Assembly: GCA_040226215.1 (NCBI GenBank)
Contig: JAVKFF010000052.1
Coordinates: 1-64,000 of the forward strand
Source: JAVKFF01 sp040226215
Lineage (GTDB): Bacteria > Pseudomonadota > Alphaproteobacteria > DSM-16000 > Inquilinaceae
Length of the DNA stretch: 64,000 nt
Direction: 5' to 3'
The position numbers were made by a program, and so were the translations under genes. Position 1 is the first letter of the stretch. Every line of letters starts with the position of its first letter. The notes under the pieces were generated by a model. The model saw only the letters and a list, made by a program, of their open reading frames with translations. It was not told the DNA's origin and made no database searches. Positions 1-8,105 of this stretch are shown piece after piece.

Positions 1-456
<456 letters not shown>

Positions 457-457
457 G

Positions 458-1387
458 CTAGACATCCCGGAGCTTCGGGTCGACGGCATCGCGGATGCCG
501 TCGCCCAGCAGGTTGAGGGCGAAGACGGTCAGCAGGATGCAGATGCCCGGATAGACCGCCAGCCAGGGATTGTTGAAGATCTGCTCGAAGCCTTCGCGGA
601 TCATGCCGCCCCAGGTCGGCGTCGGCGGCCGCACGGTGAGCCCGATGAAGCTGAAGCCGGCCTCGATCTGGATCGCGTTGGCGGTCCACAGGCTGGCGAG
701 AACCAGCACCTCGCCGATCACATTGGGCAGGATGTGAACCACCATGATCCGCGTGTCGGAATAGCCCAATGCCCGGCCCGCCTCGATATAGGCCCGCTCT
801 TTTACCGAGACGGTTGGCGCGCGCGCGATGCGGGCGAATTTGGGCACCAGGGTCAGGGCGATGGCGATGATCATGTTGATCAGGTTGGGGCCCAGCATCG
901 CCACGATCAGCAGGCCCATGATCAGCGTCGGGAAGGAAAGCAGCACGTCCATCGCCCGCATGATCAGCGTGTCCGTGCGGCCACCCTTGTAGCCGGCGAT
1001 GATGCCCAGCGTGCCGCCGAAGATCATGGCCAGCAGCACCGAGGAGACCCCGACCAGCAGCGAGATCTGCGCGCCGTAGAGCAGCCGGCTCAGCACGTCG
1101 CGGCCGAAGGCGTCGGTGCCGAGCGGATATTCCGCCGAGGGCGGTTCGACGCGATGCAGGACGCTCTGCTCGGCCGGGTCGTGCGGCGCCAGTACCGGCG
1201 CCAGGATCGCCGCCAGGGCGATCACGACAAAGATGCCGAGGCCCAGCCACGACGTCTTGTTGGTGTTGAAGACGCGCACCAGGTTGCCCAGCGCGCGGCG
1301 CCAGCCTGCGACGACGATGTCGGTTTCCGAGGTGGCGACGGGCTCGCCCGTCGCGGGGCGGGGGTCGCTGGAGTGGGCGTCGCTCAC
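458..1387 (-). CDS. ABC transporter permease, DppC/OppC type
   Basis: Inner-membrane permease of module A, 309 residues. A hydrophilic N-terminus of about 40 residues precedes the first membrane segment (WLGLGIFVVIALAAILAPVL). The DppC hallmarks follow: HPLGTDxxGRDxxSRL-like text (YPLGTDAFGRDVLSRLLYGA), several membrane segments and the cytoplasmic EAA loop (EAGRALGYSDTRIMVVHILP) that contacts the ATPase. The C-terminus ends with the family motif LLGDGIRDAVDPKLR. The start overlaps the stop of the DppB-like gene by four bases. It forms a heterodimeric channel with that protein. Confidence 0.95.
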   Translation of the reverse strand: MSDAHSSDPRPATGEPVATSETDIVVAGWRRALGNLVRVFNTNKTSWLGLGIFVVIALAAILAPVLAPHDPAEQSVLHRVEPPSAEYPLGTDAFGRDVLSRLLYGAQISLLVGVSSVLLAMIFGGTLGIIAGYKGGRTDTLIMRAMDVLLSFPTLIMGLLIVAMLGPNLINMIIAIALTLVPKFARIARAPTVSVKERAYIEAGRALGYSDTRIMVVHILPNVIGEVLVLASLWTANAIQIEAGFSFIGLTVRPPTPTWGGMIREGFEQIFNNPWLAVYPGICILLTVFALNLLGDGIRDAVDPKLRDV

Positions 1388-2325
1388 TGGTGCTTCACCC
1401 TGGGATCCATCAGGCCATAGGTCAGATCGGTGATCAGATTGGCCAGAACGATGAAGAAGGAATAGGTGATGATCAGGCCCTGCAGCATGGCGTAGTCGCG
1501 CTGGGTCAGGGACTCGACGATCAGCTTGCCGAGCCCCGGACGGTTGAAGACGATCTCGATCAGCACCGAATTGCCGATCACCAGGCCGAGATAGAGGCCG
1601 ATCACGGTGACGACGGGGATCAACGCATTGCGGAAGGCGTGCCGCAACAGGACGACGCGGCCCGGCAGACCCTTGGCGCGGGCGGTGCGCACGAAGTCCT
1701 CACCGAGGGTTTCCAGCACCGAGGAGCGCGTGGCGCGGGTGACGAAGGCGGCCACCCCGAGGCTGCCGGCCAGCGCCGGAAGAAAGAGATGGTGCAGCCG
1801 GTCGATCGGGTCGCTGAGGTCGCCCTCGCTGATCACCGGGAACCAGCTGAACTGGATCGAGAACAGCATGATCAGCAGGATCGCCAGGAAGAAGACCGGG
1901 AAGCTCAACCCCAGCAGCGAGACCATGCGGGTGATGTAGTCGGCCCATCTGTTGCGCCGCACGGCAGCCAGGAGACCCGCGGGAATGCCGAAGACGACAC
2001 CGATCAGAACCGAGGCGATGGTGAGGTCGAGCGTGTAGGGCAGCACCCGGAGGATCTGATCGAGAACGGGCTGGCCGGTGCGGATGGACAGCCCCAGATC
2101 GCCCTGCACCAGGCCGGCAATGAAGTTGAGATACTGGATCAGGAGCGGCTCGTTGAGGCCCATGCGCTCACGCAATGCGGTCAGCGCGCTTTCCGTCGCG
2201 CTGTCGCCCAGCATGGCGATCGCCGGATCGCCCGGAACGACGCGGATGACGAAGAACACGACGGTCACGACGGCCAGCAGGGTGGGCACCGCGAGCGCCA
2301 ACCGTTTCAGCACGAAACCCAGCAT
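1384..2325 (-). CDS. ABC transporter permease, DppB/OppB type
   Basis: Inner-membrane permease of module A, 313 residues from the chosen ATG at 2325-2323 (MLGFVLKRLALAVPTLL), which matches how DppB proteins begin; an in-frame ATG 13 codons upstream would add a basic extension with no family counterpart. It contains the first-segment motif VVPGDPAIAM, about six membrane segments and the EAA loop VRTARAKGLPGRVVLLRHAF. It ends MDPRVKHQ, the usual DppB tail. It is separated from the SBP gene by a 95-base gap carrying a large stem-loop, and overlaps the DppC-like gene by four bases. Confidence 0.94.
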   Translation of the reverse strand: MLGFVLKRLALAVPTLLAVVTVVFFVIRVVPGDPAIAMLGDSATESALTALRERMGLNEPLLIQYLNFIAGLVQGDLGLSIRTGQPVLDQILRVLPYTLDLTIASVLIGVVFGIPAGLLAAVRRNRWADYITRMVSLLGLSFPVFFLAILLIMLFSIQFSWFPVISEGDLSDPIDRLHHLFLPALAGSLGVAAFVTRATRSSVLETLGEDFVRTARAKGLPGRVVLLRHAFRNALIPVVTVIGLYLGLVIGNSVLIEIVFNRPGLGKLIVESLTQRDYAMLQGLIITYSFFIVLANLITDLTYGLMDPRVKHQ

Positions 2326-2358
2326 GGAGCAGGAGCGCCTTGCAACTGTGCGCCGCCG

Positions 2359-2394
2359 CGCCATCGCTGCCGTCCGCGGACGGCTGCGATGGCG
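2359..2394 (-). other. intercistronic stem-loop between SBP and permease genes (module A)
   Basis: A 36-base palindrome with a single mismatched pair: arm CGCCATCGC, T, GCCGTC on one side and its mirror on the other. The RNA stem would be about 17 bp with one T-T mismatch. It lies 26 bases after the SBP stop and 33 bases before the permease start, with no T-tract. This is typical of processing/stabilising or partial-termination structures that raise SBP over permease expression; function is inferred. Confidence 0.7.
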
Positions 2395-2420
2395 TCACAG
2401 ACGGCAGGTTTGCTGGAGGG

Positions 2421-3989
2421 CTATTCCACGAAGGCCGTCGTCGGCAGGATCGGCGGACCAAGATTGATGTCGCCCTGAAGCGTATAGCCCAGATCCAAAT
2501 TGGACCGCCGGACATAAACCTGCATCAGCTCGAAGATCGGCACCGCGCAGGCATCCTCCATGATCAGGACCTGCGCCTCGCGGTAGAGTGCGTCGCGTGC
2601 TTCACCGTCGCGTTCCTGACGGGCCTCGTCGATCAGCGCGTCGGCCACCGAGCAGTGCGAGAAGTTGGTCTGTCCGGTCGGCGTCTGGACGATCGAGTTG
2701 CTGTGGAAGAACGGCGTCAGAATGTCGTCCGCGATCGGGAAGGCGGCGGCGCCGTAGATCACCAGCGCGCTTTCGTTGCGCCGGATGGCGGCGTGCCAGG
2801 CGGCGTGGTCGAGTTCCTGCAGGTCGAGCGTGATGCCCACGCGGCGCAACTGCTCCTGGATCAGGATCATCGGCACGTTCAGGCTGGCGATCTGCGAGAT
2901 CATCACGTTCAGCGTCAACCCGTCGGGGAAGCCCGCCTCGGCCAGAAGTTCGCGGGCGCGGTCGGGATCGTATGCGGGGCTCTGGACGTCGTCGGCGTGG
3001 CCGGCATAGCCGATGGGCACGACCGTAAAGAGCGGCCGGGTGATGTCGGGCCCGATCAGACCCAGGAACTCGTCGCGATTGATGGCGTGCTGGATCGCCT
3101 GGCGCACGCGGATGTCGTCGAGCGGCGCGATCGACCTGTTGATGTGCAGCAGGCGGGACTGCGCCGGCTCGAAGATGTCGATCTCCGCCTCCGGCACCTC
3201 GCTCATCCGCTCAACCCAGTCCTGCTCGCGGCGGCCGTAGAAGAGGTCGATCTCGTCGCCGCGGAAGGCCAGTTCGCGCGTGTTGTCGCTGGCGATGTAG
3301 CGGTACTGGATCTCGTCGATCTCGGGCGCGCCGCGGAAATGGTCCTCGAAGGCGCGCAGCGAGACGAATTGCTGGGGCTGGTACTCCACGAACTCGAACG
3401 GGCCGGTGCCGATCGGACGCTCATGGTAGTTCTGGTCGCCCAGCTCCTCGGCCGCCGCCTGGCTGATGATCAGGCCCTGACGGGCATTGGCGACCAGGCC
3501 GATCAGCAGCGGCACGGGGCTGGAGAGCTGGATTTCCACCGTGTAGTCGTCGATCGCGGTGACGCTTTCCATGGCGGCCAGCTGGGAGGCATAGGCCGAA
3601 CGCTCGGGATCGGCGGCACGGGTCAGCGAGAAGACCACGTCATCGGCGGTCATTTCGCCATAGCCGCCGTGGAACTGCACGCCCTGGCGCAAGTGGAAGG
3701 TCCAGGTCAGGCCGTCCTCGCTCGACTCCCAGCTCTCCGCCAGGTCCGGCTCGAGGGTCGCGGGATCCATCGAGCCTGGCTGAAACCGCGTCAGGCCGTT
3801 GAAGATCATGCTGAAAAGGTAGACGTCCGCGCCAGTTCCCGAGAAATGCGGGTCGAGCCGATTGGCGTCGGCCCCGAAGGCGCCGACACGAAGCACATCC
3901 TGGGCGATGGCCGTGTTTGGCGCGGAGAATGTCGAGCCGAGCATGACGGCAGCGACAACGCCGCCCGTGAGCGTGAGGGCAAGTCGCAT
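2421..3989 (-). CDS. periplasmic substrate-binding protein, family 5 (DppA/OppA-like)
   Basis: Periplasmic receptor of module A, 522 residues. The signal peptide is MRLALTLTGGVVAAVMLGST, with cleavage likely after NTAIA. The mature start QDVLRVGAFGADANRLDPHF and the motifs LAESWE, WTFHLRQGVQFHGG, YEMTADDVVFSL and PIGTGPFEFVEY are standard for SBP family 5. The start is ATG 3989-3987 with AAAGG upstream; the same frame stays open far upstream, but only because of the high GC content. First gene of a minus-strand operon with two permeases and an ATPase. Substrate unknown; peptides, opines, glycosides and nickel are all possible for this family. Confidence 0.95.
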   Translation of the reverse strand: MRLALTLTGGVVAAVMLGSTFSAPNTAIAQDVLRVGAFGADANRLDPHFSGTGADVYLFSMIFNGLTRFQPGSMDPATLEPDLAESWESSEDGLTWTFHLRQGVQFHGGYGEMTADDVVFSLTRAADPERSAYASQLAAMESVTAIDDYTVEIQLSSPVPLLIGLVANARQGLIISQAAAEELGDQNYHERPIGTGPFEFVEYQPQQFVSLRAFEDHFRGAPEIDEIQYRYIASDNTRELAFRGDEIDLFYGRREQDWVERMSEVPEAEIDIFEPAQSRLLHINRSIAPLDDIRVRQAIQHAINRDEFLGLIGPDITRPLFTVVPIGYAGHADDVQSPAYDPDRARELLAEAGFPDGLTLNVMISQIASLNVPMILIQEQLRRVGITLDLQELDHAAWHAAIRRNESALVIYGAAAFPIADDILTPFFHSNSIVQTPTGQTNFSHCSVADALIDEARQERDGEARDALYREAQVLIMEDACAVPIFELMQVYVRRSNLDLGYTLQGDINLGPPILPTTAFVE

Positions 3990-4334
3990 TGGAAACCTTT
4001 CACGATGGGGCACGGGTCTGCGCGACCCTGCCGGGTACAAGGTTTGCCGCGGCGCTGAGTCGCCGGACGGGGGAGGAGCCGAGCTGGATCGCTCTAAGGC
4101 GCAGTGTACCCCGCTCCGTTCGGCGAAGCGAACCGAAATCGGCAATTTTGGGTGGGGATACCGCCATGCGGCCTCGACTGGCCGAGTAGGCCCGCGGAAC
4201 CGTGCCGACGTCAGCCGGTCCTGGGCGACGCGGCGGCGCCGAGCGCGCATCGGGGATTGACCCGGGCGGTGTCCTGTGTGACCGTTGGAATAGACCGACC
4301 GGTCTATTCCGTCATCAGAAAGGGAGTATGTCCC
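3990..4334. promoter_or_regulatory. divergent promoter region between importer A and the cupin operon
   Basis: 345 bases without a convincing gene, between divergently transcribed operons. It holds the NemR-type operator at 4287-4310 near the cupin side and a small inverted repeat (GTTCG-N6-CGAAC, about 4120-4135) nearer the middle. I see no strong sigma-70 consensus on either strand. It must carry the promoters of both operons because no other gap precedes them. Confidence 0.6.
4287..4310. promoter_or_regulatory. NemR-type operator palindrome
   Basis: Two perfect 10-base arms (GGAATAGACC and its reverse complement) around the spacer GACC. The core TAGACC-N4-GGTCTA is the published NemR box consensus of Escherichia coli (established knowledge). 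It sits 24 bases before the first cupin start codon, and the operon it precedes ends with a NemR-like TetR gene at 5463, so autoregulation of the three-gene unit is the natural reading. Confidence 0.85.
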
Positions 4335-4841
4335 ATGACGATGCAACCGATCCTCCTGCTTCAAGGCCTGCTTCATCGCCTGACGGCCGGCGCGCTCGGC
4401 GTCGTGGTGCTGGCGGCGCTTGCCGCGGGCCCGGCGGCAGCCCAGTCGGGAGAGGCCGGGGCGGCCGAAGCCCTGGCGATCAAGGCCGACGATCCGTCGC
4501 TGGAGTGGGGGCCGTGCCCTGACTTCATGCCCGCCGGATGCGCCATCGCCCTGCTTCAGGGCAACCCGGGCGAGCCGCGTGCCGATATCTTCTTCCGTCT
4601 GGACGGTGGCGCGGAGGTGGTTCGCCACTGGCACACCTCCGCCGAGCGCATGGTGCTGGTCGCCGGCGAGATGACGGTCGACTACGACGGACAGGATCCG
4701 GTGACGCTCGAAAGTGGCACCTATGCCTATGGTCCGCCCGAGCTGCCGCATTCGGCCGAATGCGTGTCCAGCGAGGCCTGCGTGCTCTTCATCGCCTTCA
4801 ACGAGCCGATCGACGCCGCACCGGTCGCCGAGACCAACTAG
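4335..4841 (+). CDS. exported cupin-domain protein
   Basis: 168 residues. An N-terminal hydrophobic segment (about residues 17-35, ending GPAAAQSG) looks like a signal peptide with cleavage after AAA. The rest is one cupin fold: motif 1 around VVRHWHTSAERMVLVAGEM (HxH, then E, then G) and motif 2 around YGPPELPHSAEC with the third His, so a mononuclear metal site is likely. ATG 4335 is preceded by AAGGGAG. First gene of a unit with a second cupin and a NemR-like regulator behind a NemR-type operator, which suggests induction by reactive electrophiles or oxidants. The reaction is unknown. Confidence 0.9.
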   Translation: MTMQPILLLQGLLHRLTAGALGVVVLAALAAGPAAAQSGEAGAAEALAIKADDPSLEWGPCPDFMPAGCAIALLQGNPGEPRADIFFRLDGGAEVVRHWHTSAERMVLVAGEMTVDYDGQDPVTLESGTYAYGPPELPHSAECVSSEACVLFIAFNEPIDAAPVAETN

Positions 4842-4863
4842 GCAGTTCGCCACTCGTCGGGAC

Positions 4864-4886
4864 GGAGCGGCTGAAACGGCCGCTTC
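4864..4886 (+). terminator. stem-loop between the two cupin genes
   Basis: An 8-bp stem (GGAGCGGC with GCCGCTTC, one G-T pair) and loop TGAAACG, followed by CGTTTCCCCC. It could act as an attenuator or as a stabilising 3' end for the first cupin mRNA. No real T-tract follows, so full termination is doubtful. Confidence 0.4.
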
Positions 4887-4921
4887 CGTTTCCCCCAAAC
4901 CACAGACAAGGAGATCACGCC

Positions 4922-5287
4922 ATGACCACTGCGATCGAGACCCGGCGCTTCGACAAGCCCGACGATCTGCTCGACATGAAGGAGTCCGGCGCAATCGCCA
5001 TCGTCAAGATGGATACCGGCGCGACCGGCATGCATGCGGTGTTCGAGCCAGGCTGGACTTGGGAGAAGGACGAGAAGCCGCTGCTCGGCAATCCGGATTC
5101 CTGCCCGATGCACCACACCGGCTACTGCATCGCTGGCACCCTCAACATCAACATGCCCGATAGCGGAGAGCAGACGACCATCAAGCCCGGCGACTTCTTC
5201 GAGATCCCGCCCGGTCACCACGCGCATGTCGAGGGTGACGATCGGGTGGAGTTGATCCTGTTCGCGCCGCCCGAGCACCAGCACTGA
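4922..5287 (+). CDS. small cytoplasmic cupin-domain protein
   Basis: 121 residues, no signal peptide. Single cupin: CPMHHTGYCIAGTLNI (motif 1 with HH) and GDFFEIPPGHHAHVEGDD (motif 2 with histidines). The text resembles cupin_2 proteins of unknown function that bind a divalent metal. ATG 4922 has AAGGAGA six bases upstream. It follows the exported cupin by 80 bases and precedes the TetR gene, so the three are probably one transcript. Possible roles are detoxifying an electrophile or serving as a small dioxygenase or isomerase; neither is shown by the sequence. Confidence 0.88.
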   Translation: MTTAIETRRFDKPDDLLDMKESGAIAIVKMDTGATGMHAVFEPGWTWEKDEKPLLGNPDSCPMHHTGYCIAGTLNINMPDSGEQTTIKPGDFFEIPPGHHAHVEGDDRVELILFAPPEHQH

Positions 5288-5371
5288 CCCGTGGTCCCGG
5301 CAGCCACGCCCGGTCCCGCCGCAACGGACCCCGCCGGCGGGTGACGCGGCTGCCGACCGTTCGGCGCGTGA

Positions 5372-5400
5372 GGGTCGCCCCCGCGACAGGGGGCGGCCTT
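5372..5400 (+). terminator. GC-rich stem-loop before the TetR gene
   Basis: GGGTCGCCCCC (5372-5382) pairs with GGGGGCGGCCT (5389-5399) around the loop GCGACA, an 11-bp stem with two G-T pairs. It is followed by TTGACG, not a T-run, so it is either a weak terminator after the cupins or an mRNA-stabilising hairpin. TTGACG could equally serve as a -35 element for the TetR gene. Confidence 0.45.
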
Positions 5401-5462
5401 GACGTTTGGGTCCCGGCGATCGAGTCTCACAGATGCGGAACCATCGCCCGGACGACATCTCG

Positions 5463-6071
5463 ATGAGCGAATCCACCAAGCAGCGCATGCTCGACGCGGG
5501 GCTGCGCATGCTCCTGCGCCACGGCTACAACGACCTCGGCATCCAGGCGGTTCTCAAGGAGACCGGGATGCCGAAGGGGTCGTTCTACCATCACTTCGCC
5601 AGCAAGGAGGATTTCGCCCTGCAGGTGGTCGACCGCTACATGGACGAGGTGCACCAGGGACTCGACGCATCCTTGGGCGACAGCGCCCTGGCGCCGCTCG
5701 ACCGGGTCCGCAAGTTCTTCGAACTGACACGGGAGAAGTACCGCCAGGACGGTTTTCTCGGCTGCATGCTGGGCGGGCTCGGACAGGAGCTTTCCGGGAT
5801 CAACCCGGTGTTCCGGGAGCGCATCGAGGCCTGCCTGGCCACGATCGCCGGGCGCATCGCGGAATGCATGGCCGAGGCGCGGGCGAGGGGGGACCTGCCG
5901 CCCGACGCCGACCCGCACCACATGGCCGACCTGATGCTCGACTGCTGGGAGGGGGCGGCGCTGCGCAGCCGCCTGCGCCGCGACCCGGCGCCACTCGACT
6001 CCATGCTGGACTTCTACTTCACCTCCGTCGCCGCCACGCCGGGGTCACCGGCTGGAGCGGCTTTCGGCTGA
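5463..6071 (+). CDS. TetR-family transcriptional regulator, NemR-like
   Basis: About 202 residues from ATG 5463, the start that aligns with NemR/AcuR proteins. The TetR HTH is at about residues 8-55 (LGIQAVLKETGMPKGSFYHHF). The ligand domain contains GFLGCMLGGLGQE with Cys101 at the place of the redox/electrophile-sensing Cys106 of E. coli NemR; three more cysteines follow (EACLA, AECMA, LDCWE). The NemR-type operator at 4287-4310 is its likely site, so it would repress the two cupins and itself until modified by electrophiles, hypohalous acids or similar. Start choice is uncertain: an ATG at 5433 is also in frame and neither has a strong ribosome site. Confidence 0.92.
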   Translation: MSESTKQRMLDAGLRMLLRHGYNDLGIQAVLKETGMPKGSFYHHFASKEDFALQVVDRYMDEVHQGLDASLGDSALAPLDRVRKFFELTREKYRQDGFLGCMLGGLGQELSGINPVFRERIEACLATIAGRIAECMAEARARGDLPPDADPHHMADLMLDCWEGAALRSRLRRDPAPLDSMLDFYFTSVAATPGSPAGAAFG

Positions 6072-6233
6072 CCCGCCGCCGGGCGCTCGAGAAGGACGCC
6101 GACCGGCGCTGTGTCAACGACGCGATGCCGGCTGTAGCGCTTCAGCGCCAGATCCGGTCCTCCTTCCCAATCCCCGGAACAGACGAGTTTGGTGCGGCAG
6201 GATTACGTGCGTCCCGGTGCAGGCGTCAACGCG

Positions 6234-7247
6234 TCAGCGCAACGCGAAGACCGCCCGTGGGTTGCGTGTGCGTATCCGCGCCCTGGTCTCGGCGTCGAGG
6301 CCGCCAATGTCGTGATCGGCATCCGGCGTACCCATCGGGAATGGCCAGTCGCTGCCGAGCAGGATGCGTTCGGGACCGAGCAGGTGGATCGTCGCGCCGA
6401 GCTGGGCCGGCTGGTGGACGATGCTGTCCACATGGAAGTGCCGGATGGCGTCGATGGGGGAATGGTCGAGCCGTCCGATTCCGGGCCGGTCGGTGTCGTA
6501 GCCCCGCTGCCAGCGGCCGGCCAGGGCACAGGCGACGCCGCCGCCATGGGACAGGATCAGCTTGAGGCCCGGATGGCGACCGAAAACATTGCCGAAGACG
6601 ATCTGCGCGGCGACGATGGCCGTCTCGACCGGGTTGCCGAGGAGATTGGTGAGATAGAAGGGCTGCAACCGCGGGTCGGGCGGCTCGGAAGGGTGGATGA
6701 GCACCGGCAGGTCGCGCGCGACCAGGGCCGACCAGAAATCGTCGAACACCGGATCGGCATAGGAGTGGCCGGCGAGGTCGGTGCCGACGATCGCACCCGC
6801 CCAGCGCTGGTCCAGCGCCGCCGTAATCGTCGCCGCGAGGGAAGGGTGGTCGGTCGGCAGGTAGGCCATGGGGAGCAGCCGGCCTGCCGACGGCGTCACC
6901 ATGTCGAGCAGCGAGGCGTTCAGCGCCTCGACATAGGGCCGGCGCTCGTCGCGGGGCAGGTCGGCGCGGAAGAAGGGCGGCGGCACCGCCACCATGGCGC
7001 CGTCGAGACCGTCGGCGTCGATCCGCGCCAGCAGCGCCTCTGGCGCCCCCACACTGTCGAGCGAGACGGTGTTCCCGCCGGTCAGCAGCGTGCGGGCATT
7101 GCCGGATAGTCCGAAGCGCCCGGCCGCCGCCATCTCCAGGACCACCGGCGGCACGAGGTGGGTATGCACGTCCCAGCCGCCCGGACGGGATGACGCCGCC
7201 CGCGACGTTTCCGCCCGCGACGTTTCCGCCCGCGACGCGTTCGTCAC
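6234..7247 (-). CDS. amidohydrolase-2 family protein, ACMSD-like decarboxylase/hydrolase
   Basis: 337 residues of TIM-barrel metal-dependent hydrolase. Visible ligands are HTH in WDVHTHLVPP (N-terminal HxH), His in PVLIHPSEPP, His in LILSHGGG, and the catalytic Asp in ILLGSDWPFPMG. This set matches 2-amino-3-carboxymuconate-6-semialdehyde decarboxylase and relatives. It starts at GTG 7247-7245, overlapping the bicupin stop by four bases. A 15-bp repeat in the DNA gives the N-terminus the repeated text RAETS. Last gene of operon B; with the bicupin, RidA-like and FAH-family genes it suggests an ACMSD-like step in aromatic ring-cleavage catabolism. Other decarboxylation or hydrolysis reactions are possible. 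Confidence 0.9.
   Translation of the reverse strand: MTNASRAETSRAETSRAASSRPGGWDVHTHLVPPVVLEMAAAGRFGLSGNARTLLTGGNTVSLDSVGAPEALLARIDADGLDGAMVAVPPPFFRADLPRDERRPYVEALNASLLDMVTPSAGRLLPMAYLPTDHPSLAATITAALDQRWAGAIVGTDLAGHSYADPVFDDFWSALVARDLPVLIHPSEPPDPRLQPFYLTNLLGNPVETAIVAAQIVFGNVFGRHPGLKLILSHGGGVACALAGRWQRGYDTDRPGIGRLDHSPIDAIRHFHVDSIVHQPAQLGATIHLLGPERILLGSDWPFPMGTPDADHDIGGLDAETRARIRTRNPRAVFALR
7196..7240. repeat. three tandem 15-bp repeats inside the amidohydrolase N-terminus
   Basis: Unit CCGCCCGCGACGTTT occurs at 7196-7210 and 7211-7225, with a third copy at 7226-7240 ending CGT. Read on the minus strand it encodes the repeated residues RAETS just after the GTG start, in a segment before the barrel that is unlikely to be structural. 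Copy number could vary by slippage without breaking the frame. Confidence 0.85.
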
Positions 7248-8083
7248 CGGGCATCCTCCGGATCGCTGTACCAGGAGGGCTTAACCGGGTAGTGCGGCCC
7301 GTCATAGATCTCCAGGAAGACACTGGTCTCGTCGGCGACCGTCGGCCCGTGCACGCTGCCCTCAGGGTTCCAGTAGAAGGTGCCGGGCACCAGCGTCGTG
7401 CCGGTGGGGATGTAGCGGTACTGGCCGGAGAGGCAGAACATGAACTGATTCGAGGCGTGCTGGTGGGCGTTCGGGATTCCGGCCCCCTTCTCGAAGCGGA
7501 TCAGGGCGATCGAGGCGCCGGTCTCCTCGTCCCGCCAGAGCATCTTCTGCGCCAGGCCGGGCAGGGATTTCGGCTGCCAGGCCTCGTCGGACGTGCTGAT
7601 CAGCACCTCGCGGAAGGCGGCGGCGCGGGCCTCGTCGGCCTCCGCCAGGGCGGCGTCCGGCGGCGGCAGGTCGCCGGCGAAGACCCAGCGCACGGCCTTG
7701 AACTCGATCAGCGAGAAGACCTGCTCGTGGCGGGAGCGGTTGACGATCCGCTCGGCCCGGCCGCGATCCTCGACCAGACGGGTCTCGCCGGCGTCCAGCA
7801 CCAGGGCAGTGGTGTCGCCGTCGACCGTCTCGATCGCGATATCGCCTCCGGTGACCGCGACCATGGCGTGCGGGTGCCGGTGCAGGTGATAGGCCGTCGC
7901 CTGGCCCGGCCGCAGGGTGAGGGACCAGACGCGGCAGGTGTCGCTCTCCCGGGTCACCCGGTCGGCGATCTCGCCGACGGGCAGGCCGCGTTCCCGCGCG
8001 TGCTCGAGGCCGCCATCGATTGGGGCGGCGTTCGGGGCGGCGTTCGGGGAGTCGGCCGGAGCGCCGTTCGGATCTGCGGTCAT
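7244..8083 (-). CDS. bicupin protein, possible ring-cleaving dioxygenase
   Basis: 279 residues, two cupin folds. The first holds TAYHLHRHPHAMVAVTGG; the second holds PNAHQHASNQFMFCLSG and later PEGSVHGP, resembling the ChrR/acetylacetone-dioxygenase type cupin. The N-terminus is a low-complexity PNAAPNAAP stretch. ATG 8083 is preceded by GGAAGGA. In an operon with ACMSD-like, RidA-like and FAH-family proteins, an extradiol-type dioxygenase role (as for 3-hydroxyanthranilate or gentisate dioxygenases, which are cupins) is a reasonable inference. A substrate-sensing or isomerase cupin is the alternative. Confidence 0.85.
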   Translation of the reverse strand: MTADPNGAPADSPNAAPNAAPIDGGLEHARERGLPVGEIADRVTRESDTCRVWSLTLRPGQATAYHLHRHPHAMVAVTGGDIAIETVDGDTTALVLDAGETRLVEDRGRAERIVNRSRHEQVFSLIEFKAVRWVFAGDLPPPDAALAEADEARAAAFREVLISTSDEAWQPKSLPGLAQKMLWRDEETGASIALIRFEKGAGIPNAHQHASNQFMFCLSGQYRYIPTGTTLVPGTFYWNPEGSVHGPTVADETSVFLEIYDGPHYPVKPSWYSDPEDAR

Positions 8084-8105
8084 GGTGTCCTTCCCGGGGT
8101 TGGGA

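Noticed and set aside
3990..4994. Upstream extension of the module A SBP frame
   Set aside because: It would run antisense to the exported cupin and skip a clear signal peptide start at 3989.
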